A stretch of DNA of 64,000 nucleotides from assembly GCF_000744655.1 (NCBI RefSeq), contig NZ_JQMJ01000004.1, forward strand, positions 1,426,001 through 1,490,000, read 5' to 3'. Each line of letters opens with the position of its first letter. Position 1 is the stretch's first letter. Made by a program: the position numbers and the translations under genes. This DNA comes from Streptacidiphilus rugosus AM-16. Lineage in GTDB: Bacteria; Actinomycetota; Actinomycetes; Streptomycetales; Streptomycetaceae. Shown here piece by piece: positions 33,865-41,855 of the stretch. Below the pieces are notes generated by a model, which saw only the letters and a list, made by a program, of their open reading frames with translations, was not told the DNA's origin and made no database searches.

Positions 33865-34442
33865 CCACGACATCAGCAGAGCTGGAGACGAAGCGGGCTG
33901 AGCGCCGGAAGTTACGTCGGCGCCGCCGTGCCCGACTCAAGGCAGCGGCGCTCGGGCGTTCTCGTGGCGGACTGACCAGCAAGGTTCATCTTGCGGCAGA
34001 CCTGCGCTGTCGCCCGTTGGCCTTCGTGCTGACGCCCGGGCAGGCCGCTGACAGCCCTCGGTTCGTTGCCGTTTTGGAGGGGATCAGGGTGTGCGGGCCC
34101 GTCGGTCGTCCGCGGACCAGACCCGATGCGGTGGCCGCCGATAAGGCGTATTCGTCGCGGGCCAACCGGGCCTACCTGCGCAGACGCGGTATCAAGGCAG
34201 TGATCCCGGAAAAGGCTGACCAGGCGGCGAACCGCAAGAAGCGCGGAAGCGCCGGCGGGCGACCGGTCTCGCACGACGCCGACCAGTACAAGGACCGCAA
34301 CACGGTGGAGCGCTGCATCAACAAGATCCGGGCTTGGCGAGGCTTGGCAACCCGCTACGACAAGACGCCCGAGAGCTACATGGCGGGGCTTCAACTCCGC
34401 GGATCCATCATCTGGATGCGCAGTCTCGACCCCGCCACGTGA
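33861..34442 (+). CDS. IS5-family transposase, second frame (OrfB)
   Basis: 193 residues. LGRSRGGLTSKVHLAAD, VAADKAYSSRANRAYLRRRG (second catalytic Asp) and NTVERCINKIRAWRGLATRY (catalytic Glu) are classic IS5-family signatures. It has a formal GTG start, but in this group it is normally made as a fusion with OrfA by frameshifting. No premature stops, so the element may still be mobile. Confidence 0.88.
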   Translation: MTTTSAELETKRAERRKLRRRRRARLKAAALGRSRGGLTSKVHLAADLRCRPLAFVLTPGQAADSPRFVAVLEGIRVCGPVGRPRTRPDAVAADKAYSSRANRAYLRRRGIKAVIPEKADQAANRKKRGSAGGRPVSHDADQYKDRNTVERCINKIRAWRGLATRYDKTPESYMAGLQLRGSIIWMRSLDPAT

Positions 34443-34461
34443 TCACGACTCCAAACAGGCC

Positions 34462-35709
34462 CTAGTCCGAGGCGCCGGGGCCCAGGCCGCGCATGCGGCC
34501 GTAGGCGTAGACGCATCCGGCGAGGGCGAGGTCGGAGAGGAGCATGAAGCCGATGGCGTAGGACTGCTTGGCGTTGTAGACCGCGCCCATCACCAGCGGC
34601 GGGACGAAGCCGCCGAGGCCGCCCATCGCGCCGACGATGCCGGTGACGCTGCCGATCTGGGCCTGCGGTGTCACCCGGGACACCAGGGTGAACACCGAGC
34701 CGCTGGCCGCACCGAGGCCGGCCGCGGTCAGCAGCAGGCAGATCGTCGCGCCCGGGGTCAGCGGCGGCTCGAAGGCCTGGACGACCGCGAGCAGCGCGAC
34801 GGCGCCGAGCGCCCAGGCGGTGACGACGGCGGGGTGGATCCGGTCCGCCAGCCATCCGCCGATGGGGCGGAAGATGACGGTGACGACCGCGAAGCCCGCC
34901 GCTTTGGTGCCCGCGTCGGTGGCGCTGAGCCCGTACCAGGTCTTCAGGTAGGTGGGCAGATAGACGCCGAACGCGACGACCCCGCCGAAGGCGAGGGCGT
35001 AGAGCGCGGACAGCTCCCAGGTGACCCGGAGCCGCGCGGCCTTGCCGAGGCGGGCGGTCAGCGGGGCCGAGGGCACCGGCCGGTCGGGCCGGTCCCGCAG
35101 CAGGGCGGCGGCGAGCAGGGCGTAGGCGCCGAGGGCGATCGCGAGGAGGACGAAGGGCAGGCTCTGCCCGTGGTGGTAGAGCCTGGGCGTGAAGTAGCCG
35201 GAGAGCGCGACGCCGCCGGTGCCCATGCCGAAGACGCCCAGCGCCGCGCCCCGACGGGCGGGCGCGAACCAGGAGTTGACGAGCGGGACGCCGATGGCGA
35301 AGGTCGTGCCGCCCAGGCCCAGGAAGAACCCGACGGCGATCAGCGCCGGATAGGACCCCTTGGCCGGGATCAGCAGCAGCACCGGCACGATGGTCAACGC
35401 GCTCACCAACGGGAACATCAGCCGCGCGCCGTAACGGTCGGTCAGCGCCCCCACCGGCACCCGCCCGATCGAGCCGACCAGCACCGGCACCGCGACCAGC
35501 ACGGACTGCGCGAACGAGGTCATGTGCAGCTTGCTGTCGAAGCTGCCGGCTAGCGGGGCGATCAGGTTCCAGGCCCAGAAGTTCAGGGCGAAGCCGAGCG
35601 TGGCCACGGCGAGGTTGAGCCACGCGGTGCCCGAGGGTGCGGCGTTGCCCGTCGACGTGCCGTTGCGTCGCTCGACGTTCCGGTCGGACCCGGTCAGAGG
35701 CTCAGTCAC
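34462..35709 (-). CDS. narK: NarK-type nitrate/nitrite transporter (MFS)
   Basis: 415 residues, 12 predicted helices. VGSIGRVPVGALTDRYGARL is the helix 2-3 loop, and FLGLGGTTFAIGVPLVNSWF and GVFGMGTGGVALS are nitrate-signature-like Gly-rich helices of NarK. The stop codon TAG lies within the CTAG used as IS target, so both insertions left the protein intact. GTG 35709 has GGGA two bases upstream, a tight spacing. No nitrate reductase genes are in the window, so direction and substrate are inferred from family only. Confidence 0.85.
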   Translation of the reverse strand: MTEPLTGSDRNVERRNGTSTGNAAPSGTAWLNLAVATLGFALNFWAWNLIAPLAGSFDSKLHMTSFAQSVLVAVPVLVGSIGRVPVGALTDRYGARLMFPLVSALTIVPVLLLIPAKGSYPALIAVGFFLGLGGTTFAIGVPLVNSWFAPARRGAALGVFGMGTGGVALSGYFTPRLYHHGQSLPFVLLAIALGAYALLAAALLRDRPDRPVPSAPLTARLGKAARLRVTWELSALYALAFGGVVAFGVYLPTYLKTWYGLSATDAGTKAAGFAVVTVIFRPIGGWLADRIHPAVVTAWALGAVALLAVVQAFEPPLTPGATICLLLTAAGLGAASGSVFTLVSRVTPQAQIGSVTGIVGAMGGLGGFVPPLVMGAVYNAKQSYAIGFMLLSDLALAGCVYAYGRMRGLGPGASD

Positions 35710-35761
35710 ATTCCCGATGATCAGCTGGGGGTCGGGTCACCGCATCCCGGGGTGCGGCGCG

Positions 35762-36457
35762 CTACGCCATCCCGAGCGCGTCGGCCATCTCCTCCACGGT
35801 GTGCGCGAAGAACTCGTCCGCCGGTTCGAGGGTGCCGACCAGGTGACCGAACAGCTCGAAGCTGATCATTCCGAAGAGCTGGGCCCAGGCCGCCAGGCCG
35901 CGGGTCAGCAGACCGGCGCCGACCTCGGGCGCCCAGGCCGAGACCACGGCGGCGATCTGCTCGGCCAGCACGCCGCGCAGCGGGCGGACCGGGGCGGTGG
36001 GTCGCGCCTCGCCGGCGCCGGAGCGGAGCACGGAGATCAGCGCGAGCGCCACCCTGGCCGCCGGCCCGACCGTCTCCGCGGGGGCGGCGTAGCCGGGGAC
36101 CGGGGTGCCATAGAGCAGGGCGTACTCGTGCGGGTGCTCCTTGGCCCAGGTCCGGACGCTGGAGCACAGGGCGCGCCAGCGGTCGCGGGTGGCGTCGGCC
36201 GGGCAGGCGGCGACAGCCTGTTCGGCGCGCTCGCCGACCGCGTTGTAGGCGTCGACGATCAACGCCGTGAGCAGGTCGTCACGGCTCGGGAAGTAGCGGT
36301 ACAGCGCGGAGGAGGCCATGCCGAGCTCGCGGGCGACGGCGCGCAGGGAGAGGCGCTGGGCGCCCTCCTCGGCGAGCTGGCGGCGGGCCTCCTTCTTGAT
36401 CTCGAGAGTCAGCTCCTCACGGGCTCGCTCCCGGGCGGTTCGGATCACAGGTGGCAT
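35762..36457 (-). CDS. TetR-family repressor of the divergent nitroreductase gene
   Basis: 231 residues. The N-terminal HTH is LSLRAVARELGMASSALYRYFPSRDDLLTAL; the C-terminal part has the TetR_C_13-like WAQLFGMISFELFGHLVGT. ATG 36457 is chosen as the last start before the HTH region. Divergent from 36625 with a 167-base gap that contains two near-perfect palindromes and a half copy of the same sequence around a strong promoter, so autoregulation and repression of the neighbour are very likely. Confidence 0.9.
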   Translation of the reverse strand: MPPVIRTARERAREELTLEIKKEARRQLAEEGAQRLSLRAVARELGMASSALYRYFPSRDDLLTALIVDAYNAVGERAEQAVAACPADATRDRWRALCSSVRTWAKEHPHEYALLYGTPVPGYAAPAETVGPAARVALALISVLRSGAGEARPTAPVRPLRGVLAEQIAAVVSAWAPEVGAGLLTRGLAAWAQLFGMISFELFGHLVGTLEPADEFFAHTVEEMADALGMA

Positions 36458-36473
36458 GGCCCAAGCATGCCAC

Positions 36474-36488
36474 AAACGAGAGCATCGC
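36474..36488. promoter_or_regulatory. Partial TetR operator near the repressor start
   Basis: AAACGAGAGCATCGC repeats the left half (AACGAGAGCA) of the two full palindromes but not the right half. It lies about 17 bases upstream of the repressor start codon. Confidence 0.5.
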
Positions 36489-36513
36489 CCCCATAGTGGG
36501 GCGCCGCACCAAA

Positions 36514-36530
36514 ACGAGAGCACTGCTCTT
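36514..36530. promoter_or_regulatory. TetR operator overlapping the -35 box
   Basis: ACGAGAGCACTGCTCTT, a palindrome of the form GAGAGCA-N-TGCTCTY. Its right end overlaps the TTGACA box at 36529-36534. Confidence 0.75.
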
Positions 36531-36557
36531 GACAGCGCACAGCGCACGCGCCATAGT
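36529..36557 (+). promoter_or_regulatory. Sigma-70-type promoter of the nitroreductase gene
   Basis: TTGACA (36529-36534), a 17-base spacer and CATAGT (36552-36557): a near-consensus housekeeping promoter. Flanked by two copies of the TetR palindrome. Confidence 0.75.
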
Positions 36558-36568
36558 CGTACCAGGCA

Positions 36569-36587
36569 AACGAGAGCACTGCTCTCG
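36569..36587. promoter_or_regulatory. TetR operator just downstream of the promoter
   Basis: AACGAGAGCACTGCTCTCG contains GAGAGCA-C-TGCTCTC, a palindrome with a single central base, 12 bases after the -10 box. Identical core to the operator at 36514. Confidence 0.8.
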
Positions 36588-36624
36588 AAGCAGAACTCCG
36601 ATCTCTCACTCCGAGGAGTCCACC

Positions 36625-37125
36625 ATGAGCGCCACCACCGCCGCCGCGGCCGCTGCCGTCCCCGCCACCGCCCCCCGCCTCGTCAAGCCGCAGGGCCGCA
36701 TGATGATCGCGATCGACCGCCTCACCCGCCGCGCCATGATCTGGCTGACCTACCGCGGCATCAGCGTGCTCGACTCCCGCGTCCTGGCCGTCCGCGGCCG
36801 CAAGAGCGGCGAGTGGCGCACCACCCCGGTCAACCTGCTCACCGTCGACGGCGAGCGCTACCTGGTCGCACCGCGCGGCCACACCCAGTGGGTCCGCAAC
36901 ATGCGCGCCGTCGGCGGCGGCGAACTCCGGCTCGGCCGGAAGGCGGAGAGCTTCACCGCCGTCGAGCTCGCCGACACCGACAAGCCGCTGATCCTGCGCG
37001 CCTACCTGCGCCGCTGGGCCTGGGAGGTCGGCTACTTCTTCGGCGACCTCACCGCCGACTCCCCCGCCGAGGAACTGGACCGCGTGGCCCCCGGCTTCCC
37101 CGTCTTCCGCATCACCCCGGCGTGA
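36625..37125 (+). CDS. F420-dependent nitroreductase-family protein (DDN-like)
   Basis: 166 residues. RVLAVRGRKSGEWRTTPVNL, VDGERYLVAPRGHTQWVRNM and GRKAESFTAVELAD match the deazaflavin(F420)-dependent nitroreductase (DUF385) family, split beta-barrel proteins that bind F420 and reduce quinones or nitro compounds. GAGGAG precedes ATG 36625. Under the TetR-controlled promoter at 36529; inducer probably the enzyme substrate. Confidence 0.9.
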   Translation: MSATTAAAAAAVPATAPRLVKPQGRMMIAIDRLTRRAMIWLTYRGISVLDSRVLAVRGRKSGEWRTTPVNLLTVDGERYLVAPRGHTQWVRNMRAVGGGELRLGRKAESFTAVELADTDKPLILRAYLRRWAWEVGYFFGDLTADSPAEELDRVAPGFPVFRITPA

Positions 37126-37143
37126 CGCGCGACGCGTGACGCG

Positions 37144-37716
37144 TCAGAGGTTCTCGCGCACCCAGCGCGCCAGCTCCACCGCGCAGCCGTCGACCGACTC
37201 GCGCCAGGCCTGCGCCGCCCCCTCGCCCGCGTCGTCGCTGACATGCTTCACCAGCCGTACCGGCAGCCCCGTCTGACGCACCGCCTGGGCCACCGCGTAG
37301 CCCTCCATGTCCACCAGGTCCGCCTGTTCGGCGAGACGCGCCCTGGCCGACTCCTCCGCCACGAAGAGGTCGCCGGTGGCGAGCACGGGCCCGCGCCCGG
37401 TCAGACCGATCGGCGCACCGTAGGTGACGCCGGTCAGCGAGGCCAGGACCTCGGAGGCCAGATCGTGCTGGATGACCGCGCTCACCTCGTGCGTCGTCCC
37501 CGCGAAACCGGACTTGAGCGCCCCCGCCGTGCCCAGGTTCACCACCGCGGTCGGACGCGGACCCCGCGCCAGGACCGTCGCGACCGCGGTCGCCGCGTTC
37601 ACCTTGCCCATGCCGGTGAGCAGCACCGGCAGGTCGGTGGTCAGGTGGGCCGCCTCCTCGGCGACGGCGAGGACGAGCAGCGGACGGGTGGGGTCGATCT
37701 CTCCGATGAGGCGCAT
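37144..37716 (-). CDS. Purine nucleosidase family protein (MTA/SAH or futalosine nucleosidase-like)
   Basis: 190 residues of the PNP/UDP phosphorylase fold. LLTGMGKVNAATAVATVLA is the N-terminal Gly-rich element, VVNLGTAGAL the second, and VDMEGYAVAQAV is the conserved ME(S/G) motif that binds ribose hydroxyls. GGDLFV-type motif appears as ATGDLFV. The short length fits nucleosidases acting on methylthioadenosine, S-adenosylhomocysteine or futalosine. Its neighbour is a SAM methyltransferase on the other strand, which would produce S-adenosylhomocysteine. Confidence 0.8.
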   Translation of the reverse strand: MRLIGEIDPTRPLLVLAVAEEAAHLTTDLPVLLTGMGKVNAATAVATVLARGPRPTAVVNLGTAGALKSGFAGTTHEVSAVIQHDLASEVLASLTGVTYGAPIGLTGRGPVLATGDLFVAEESARARLAEQADLVDMEGYAVAQAVRQTGLPVRLVKHVSDDAGEGAAQAWRESVDGCAVELARWVRENL

Positions 37717-37802
37717 GGAGCCATGCTAACCAGCGCGGCGACCGCCCCGGCGAGCACCGAAATGCCCTCGTCCGCAGCCTCCGAGCGGTTAGGTTGGCAG
37801 TC

Positions 37803-38471
37803 ATGAGCACCCAAGAGACCTGGACAGCTGTCGACGACTACCTGACCGCCACACTGGGCCTGCGGGACCCGGCACTCGAGAACGCGCTCAAGGCCAGCGA
37901 GGCCGCCGGACTCCCGAAGATCGAGGTGTCCCAGCCCGCCGGCCGGCTGCTGAACCTGCTCGCCCAGATCCAGGGCGCGCGCCGGATCCTGGAGATCGGC
38001 ACCCTGGGCGGCTACTCGACGATCTGCCTCGCCCGCGGCCTCGCCGAGGGCGGACGGGTGGTCACCCTGGAGTACGACCCCCGCCACGCCGAGGTGGCCG
38101 CCGCCAACATCGCCGCCGCGGGCCTCGCCGACCTGGTCGAGATCCGCATCGGCAAGGCCCTGGACACGCTGCCGCAACTGGAGTTGGAGGGCCGCGAGCC
38201 CTTCGACCTGGTGTTCGTCGACGCTGACAAGGAGAACAACCCGCAGTACGTCCGCTGGGCGCTGCGGCTGGCCCGGCCCGGTGCGCTGATCGTCGTGGAC
38301 AACGTGGTCCGCGACGGCGCCGTGCTCGACCCGAACGGCAACGAGGCCATCCAGGGCACCCGCGGGGCGCTGGAACTGATCGCCAGTGAGCCGCGTCTGT
38401 CGGGCACCGCGATCCAGACCGTCAGCACCAAGGGCTACGACGGCTTCGCCCTCGCGCGCGTGCTCTCCTGA
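37803..38471 (+). CDS. O-methyltransferase (catechol-O-methyltransferase-like)
   Basis: 222 residues. Motif I ILEIGTLGGYSTICLARGL, then VVTLEYDPRHAEVAAANI and FDLVFVDADKENNPQYVRWA, followed by IVVDNVVRDGAV: the Methyltransf_3 family (CCoAOMT/COMT-like) with its metal-binding Asp residues. ATG 37803 has AGG 11 bases upstream; GTG-like upstream codons are less convincing. Divergent from the nucleosidase with about 86 bases between. Confidence 0.92.
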   Translation: MSTQETWTAVDDYLTATLGLRDPALENALKASEAAGLPKIEVSQPAGRLLNLLAQIQGARRILEIGTLGGYSTICLARGLAEGGRVVTLEYDPRHAEVAAANIAAAGLADLVEIRIGKALDTLPQLELEGREPFDLVFVDADKENNPQYVRWALRLARPGALIVVDNVVRDGAVLDPNGNEAIQGTRGALELIASEPRLSGTAIQTVSTKGYDGFALARVLS

Positions 38472-38492
38472 GCCGCGGCGGCGCCAGGCCGC

Positions 38493-39368
38493 TCAGACCG
38501 CGAACGCGCCGTCCGGCGGCGGCGGGGAGGGGACGGCCGTCGCGTCGGTGACCGGGTCCGCGCCCGAGGCGAAGGCCGTCAGCCGTTCCCCCGCCACCAC
38601 CCGGGCGGGGAACGGGTCCCCGGCGGTCCGCCGGGTGAGCGCCTCGAGCGGCAGCGGAGCCGCCGAGGCGACCAGCACCAGATTCCCGTAGCGCCGCCCG
38701 CGCAGCACCGACGCCTCGGCCACCAGGGCCCGCTCGGGGAAGACCGCGCCGACGGTGGCCAGCTGTCCGCGGACGAAGTCGAGCGGCGCGCCGTCGGCCA
38801 GGTTCGCGGCGTAGAGCCCGCCGGGACGCAGCGCCCGGCGGACCGCGTGGACGAACTCGAACGAGGTCAGCGCCGCGGGGATGGTGTGTCCGCCGAAGAC
38901 GTCGGCGACGACGAGATCGGCCCCGGCCGCGGGCGCGCGCCCCAGTGCCTCGCGCGCGTCGGCCGCCTCCACCTCCAGCGCGAGGCCGGCGTCCCAGGGC
39001 AGCCGCTCCCGCACCAGGTCGATCAGTGCCGCGTCCAGCTCGGCGACCCGCTGCCGCGAGCCGGGACGGGTCGCGGCGAGATAGCGGGGCAGGGTGAGCG
39101 CGCCGCCGCCGAGGTGCAGCGCGTCCACCGGAACGCCGGGTTCCGCGCACAGGTCCACCACATGGGCCAGCCGCTGCGTGTACTCGAACTCCAGGTGGAG
39201 CGGGTCGTCCAGGTCGACGTAGGACTGCGGTGTGCCGTCCATGGTGAGCAGCCAGCCGCGCGGCCGGTCCAGGTCGGGGAGCAGACGGGCGGTGCCCAGG
39301 TCGACCTTCCTGACGATGGGGGTACTGTTCGACTCGTCGTCCGGACGATCGGTCCACTGCTCGCTCAT
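38493..39368 (-). CDS. Spermidine-synthase-like protein
   Basis: 291 residues. LHLGGGALTLPRYLAATRPG is the SAM-binding motif of spermine/spermidine synthases and ADLVVADVFGG the D-containing motif, with VAELDAALIDLV between. The canonical DG(E/D) polyamine pocket around YHE is not seen, as in many actinobacterial fused or stand-alone homologues, so polyamine synthesis is not certain. The C-terminal 25 residues are Pro-rich. Confidence 0.8.
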   Translation of the reverse strand: MSEQWTDRPDDESNSTPIVRKVDLGTARLLPDLDRPRGWLLTMDGTPQSYVDLDDPLHLEFEYTQRLAHVVDLCAEPGVPVDALHLGGGALTLPRYLAATRPGSRQRVAELDAALIDLVRERLPWDAGLALEVEAADAREALGRAPAAGADLVVADVFGGHTIPAALTSFEFVHAVRRALRPGGLYAANLADGAPLDFVRGQLATVGAVFPERALVAEASVLRGRRYGNLVLVASAAPLPLEALTRRTAGDPFPARVVAGERLTAFASGADPVTDATAVPSPPPPDGAFAV

Positions 39369-39432
39369 GCGGACATTCTGGGCCGTCCCGACACCTCACG
39401 GAAAACTGTCCGCAAAAAACTCGGACCGCGTA

Positions 39433-39459
39433 CAACCTTCACGTCGAGGCGGGTGTCTT
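39433..39459 (+). promoter_or_regulatory. Possible ECF sigma factor promoter
   Basis: CAACC (39433-39437), 17 bases, then GTCTT (39455-39459), the layout of many extracytoplasmic-function promoters. It lies 34 bases before the likely start of the deacetylase-like gene. Only two short boxes support it. Confidence 0.35.
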
Positions 39460-39493
39460 CCTTGTGTCCGGTGCCGCGACCGAAAGGAAGCCC

Positions 39494-40408
39494 GTGCGAC
39501 AGCCGACCCTCGCCACCACGGTGCCGCTGCTGCGTGCCCGCACCTCCCGCAGGCTCGCGGTGCTGACCTTCCGCGACATCCCCGACCGAACGGTCTTCGC
39601 CGCGCAGCTCGAACGGCTGCAGCGCACGGCCAACCCGGTCTCGGTGGCCCAGGTCGAGCGGGCGATGACGGGCGGCGCGCCGCTCCCCCCGCACAGCGTG
39701 CTGATCACCTTCGAGCACGGACACCGCGACGTCGTCGCCAAGGCCCTGCCGCTGCTGGCCGAGCGCGCGGTGCCGGCGCTGGTCTTCGTCGTCGCGGGCC
39801 TGGTCGACACGGACCAGCCCTACTGGTGGGACGAGGCCGAGTACCTGGTCGGCGAGGGCGGCTGGGCACGCTGCCTGTCCGGCCGCGCCGGCGGTTCGGT
39901 CGCGGCGGCGCTGGCCGCCATGCCGGATCCCGACCGCCGCCGCACCCTGGCCGAGCTCAGAGTCACCGCACGCCACCGCGCGCCGTCCGCCCCGCAGCCG
40001 ACCAGCGCCGATCTGGCGTCCCTGCTGGACGCGGGCATGGCCATCGGCAGCCACGGTCTCGACCACGCCCGCCTGGACCGCTGCGACGACTACGCGCTGC
40101 GCGAGGAGATCTCCGGCGCGCACGACCGCCTCACCAAGCTGACGGGCGGCCCCGTCAGCTCCTTCGCCTACCCGGACGACGTGCACGACCTGCGCGCGGT
40201 CGCCCTGCTGCGCGAGCTGGGCTACCGCAGCGCCTTCCTCAACGACGGCCTGCTGGTCGATCCGCGCGGCGGTCTGCCGGACCTGCTCTGCGTCAGCCGC
40301 CTCCGGGTCGACGCCCGCACCACCCGCACCCGCCTGGACGCGGCCCTGGCCGCCTGGTCCCCCTCCGGCGCCCGCGCCGGACGCCGCCTGCCCGCGCTCA
40401 GCCGCTGA
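39494..40408 (+). CDS. Polysaccharide-deacetylase-like protein with altered catalytic motif
   Basis: 304 residues with a NodB-like fold: LAVLTFRDI, VLITFEHGHRDVVAKALPLL, SHGLDHARLDRCDDYALREE and SSFAYPDDVHDLRAVALLRE. Motif 1 is normally TFDDG, with the catalytic base and a metal-binding Asp; here it reads TFEHG. Motif 2 (H-x3-H) is kept as SHGLDH. The change would disturb catalysis, so it may be a pseudo-enzyme or use another metal set. GTG 39494 follows AAGGA by 5 bases. It ends 11 bases inside the convergent racemase gene. Confidence 0.8.
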   Translation: MRQPTLATTVPLLRARTSRRLAVLTFRDIPDRTVFAAQLERLQRTANPVSVAQVERAMTGGAPLPPHSVLITFEHGHRDVVAKALPLLAERAVPALVFVVAGLVDTDQPYWWDEAEYLVGEGGWARCLSGRAGGSVAAALAAMPDPDRRRTLAELRVTARHRAPSAPQPTSADLASLLDAGMAIGSHGLDHARLDRCDDYALREEISGAHDRLTKLTGGPVSSFAYPDDVHDLRAVALLRELGYRSAFLNDGLLVDPRGGLPDLLCVSRLRVDARTTRTRLDAALAAWSPSGARAGRRLPALSR

Positions 40409-41165
40409 GGCCGAGCAGCCCCCGGCCCTCGGGGTAGGCCAGCGCCGCCGCGGGCAGCGCCTCCTCGCGCCCGCTGCGCAGCACCGTGAGGCTGCCCTCG
40501 CCCCGCTCGCGCAGCGGCCGGGCCCGGCGCAGCGCCTGCTCGGCGACGGCCCGGGCGGAGCCGAAGAAGACCAGGTCCGGGCAGGCGTCCGCCAGCGCGG
40601 CGCGGATCTCGGCGGCGACCAGTTCGTAGTGGGTGCAGCCGAGGACCAGCGCGCGGGTCCCCTCCGGGGTGAGCGCGGCGGCCGCGGCGACGCTGGTGGC
40701 GATCTCGTCCGGCCTGGCGTACTCGACGGCGTCGGCCAGTCCGGGGCAGGGGATCTCGGTGACCTCCGCGCCGCCAGCGAAGTCGCGGATCAGGCCGCGC
40801 TGGTAGGCGCTGCCGGTGGTCGCCGGGGTGGCCCAGATCGCGACGCTGCCGCCGGACGCCGCGGCGGGCTTGATCGCCGGCACCGTGCCGATCACCGGGA
40901 TGTCCGGCTCCAGCTCCGCGCGGATCGCCTCCAGCGCGTGCACGGAGGCGGTGTTGCAGGCGACGACCAGCGCGTCCGGCTTCTGCTCCGCCGCCGCCCT
41001 GGCGACCGCGAGCGCGTGCGCCGTGATGTCCTCGGGCGTCCGCGGGCCCCACGGCATGCCGTCGGGGTCCTGCGAGACCACGAGGTCGGCGTCGGGGCGC
41101 AGCGCCCGCAGCGCGGCGGCCGCGGGGAGCAGGCCGATCCCGGAATCCATCAGTGCGATCTTCAC
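40398..41165 (-). CDS. Aspartate/glutamate racemase (MurI-like)
   Basis: 255 residues. IALMDSGIGLLPAAAALRAL, the first catalytic Cys in VVACNTASVHAL and the second in LVLGCTHYEL are all in place, so it should be active as a cofactor-independent racemase giving D-glutamate for peptidoglycan or another D-amino acid. GTG 41165 gives the standard N-terminus. The actinobacterial murI usually sits elsewhere with other genes, so this may be an additional racemase. Confidence 0.88.
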   Translation of the reverse strand: MKIALMDSGIGLLPAAAALRALRPDADLVVSQDPDGMPWGPRTPEDITAHALAVARAAAEQKPDALVVACNTASVHALEAIRAELEPDIPVIGTVPAIKPAAASGGSVAIWATPATTGSAYQRGLIRDFAGGAEVTEIPCPGLADAVEYARPDEIATSVAAAAALTPEGTRALVLGCTHYELVAAEIRAALADACPDLVFFGSARAVAEQALRRARPLRERGEGSLTVLRSGREEALPAAALAYPEGRGLLGLSG

Positions 41166-41242
41166 GGGGCGCAGTCTACGTGTGGCCGAACACATGGCCC
41201 ACGGATCTGTCGCCCGCGCGCCCGGATCCGTATCGTGCCGCC

Positions 41243-41710
41243 ATGACGCCCGACTCACCCTGGTTGCGGCTGGAGCAGGTCACGGCCGCGAACGTGGACG
41301 CCGCCTGCGGTCTGACGGTGCGCCCCGAACAGAGCGCCTTCGTCGCCCCGGTGGCACGCTCGCTCGCCGAGGCGTACGCCCACGGTTCCCACGCCTGGCC
41401 CCGGCTGGTCTTCGACCGCGATCTGCTGGTCGGCTTCGTGATGGGCAGCTTCGATCCCCGCAGCCCCGTGGAGGCGTTCCGCTGCGGCGTCTGGCGGCTG
41501 AACATCGCCGCCGAGTACCAGGGCCGCGGCTACGGCCGCTTCGCGGTCGCCGCGATATGCGCCGAGGCCCGCAGCCGGGGCGAGCGACGGGTCAGCGTGC
41601 TGTGGCTCCCCGGCCGGCACGGCCCGGAGTACTTCTACCAGCGCCTGGGCTTCCGCCCGACCGGCGAGCTGTTCTACGGCCAGGTGGCCGCCGAACTGCG
41701 CCTCGCCTGA
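41243..41710 (+). CDS. GNAT-family N-acetyltransferase
   Basis: 155 residues. The acetyl-CoA loop is NIAAEYQGRGYGRFAVAAIC (QGRGYG matches R/Q-x2-G-x-G), with PEYFYQRLGFRPTGELFYG at the C-terminus. Similar in size to spermidine/diamine acetyltransferases. Divergent from the racemase gene with 77 bases between. Confidence 0.88.
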   Translation: MTPDSPWLRLEQVTAANVDAACGLTVRPEQSAFVAPVARSLAEAYAHGSHAWPRLVFDRDLLVGFVMGSFDPRSPVEAFRCGVWRLNIAAEYQGRGYGRFAVAAICAEARSRGERRVSVLWLPGRHGPEYFYQRLGFRPTGELFYGQVAAELRLA

Positions 41711-41855
41711 CAGACCGGCGCGGCCTGGAGGCGCCGAGGCGCCTGACGCGCCGAGGCGGCAGATCACGGAGACGCTGTGGAGCTCGCGCGAAGCTGTTCG
41801 GTTCCGTCGGTCGGCCTGACCCCGCCTCGGGGCCGGGTGCGGCATACTCGCGCGG

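Larger units (their letters stand above)
33372..34461 (+). mobile_element. IS5-family (IS427-group-like) insertion sequence
   Basis: 1090 bp. Ends GGCCTGTCTGGAGTTGTGAT at the left and the complement of GGCCTGTTTGGAGTCGTGAT at the right: imperfect terminal inverted repeats with two mismatches in 20. Flanked by CTAG at 33368-33371 and 34462-34465; the left CTAG is shared with the IS701 element. Two overlapping transposase frames in a -1 relation, as usual for this group. Confidence 0.9.

Noticed and set aside
36451-36624. Upstream extension of the nitroreductase frame
   Set aside because: It would cross the promoter and both TetR operators; ATG 36625 has a proper ribosome binding site.
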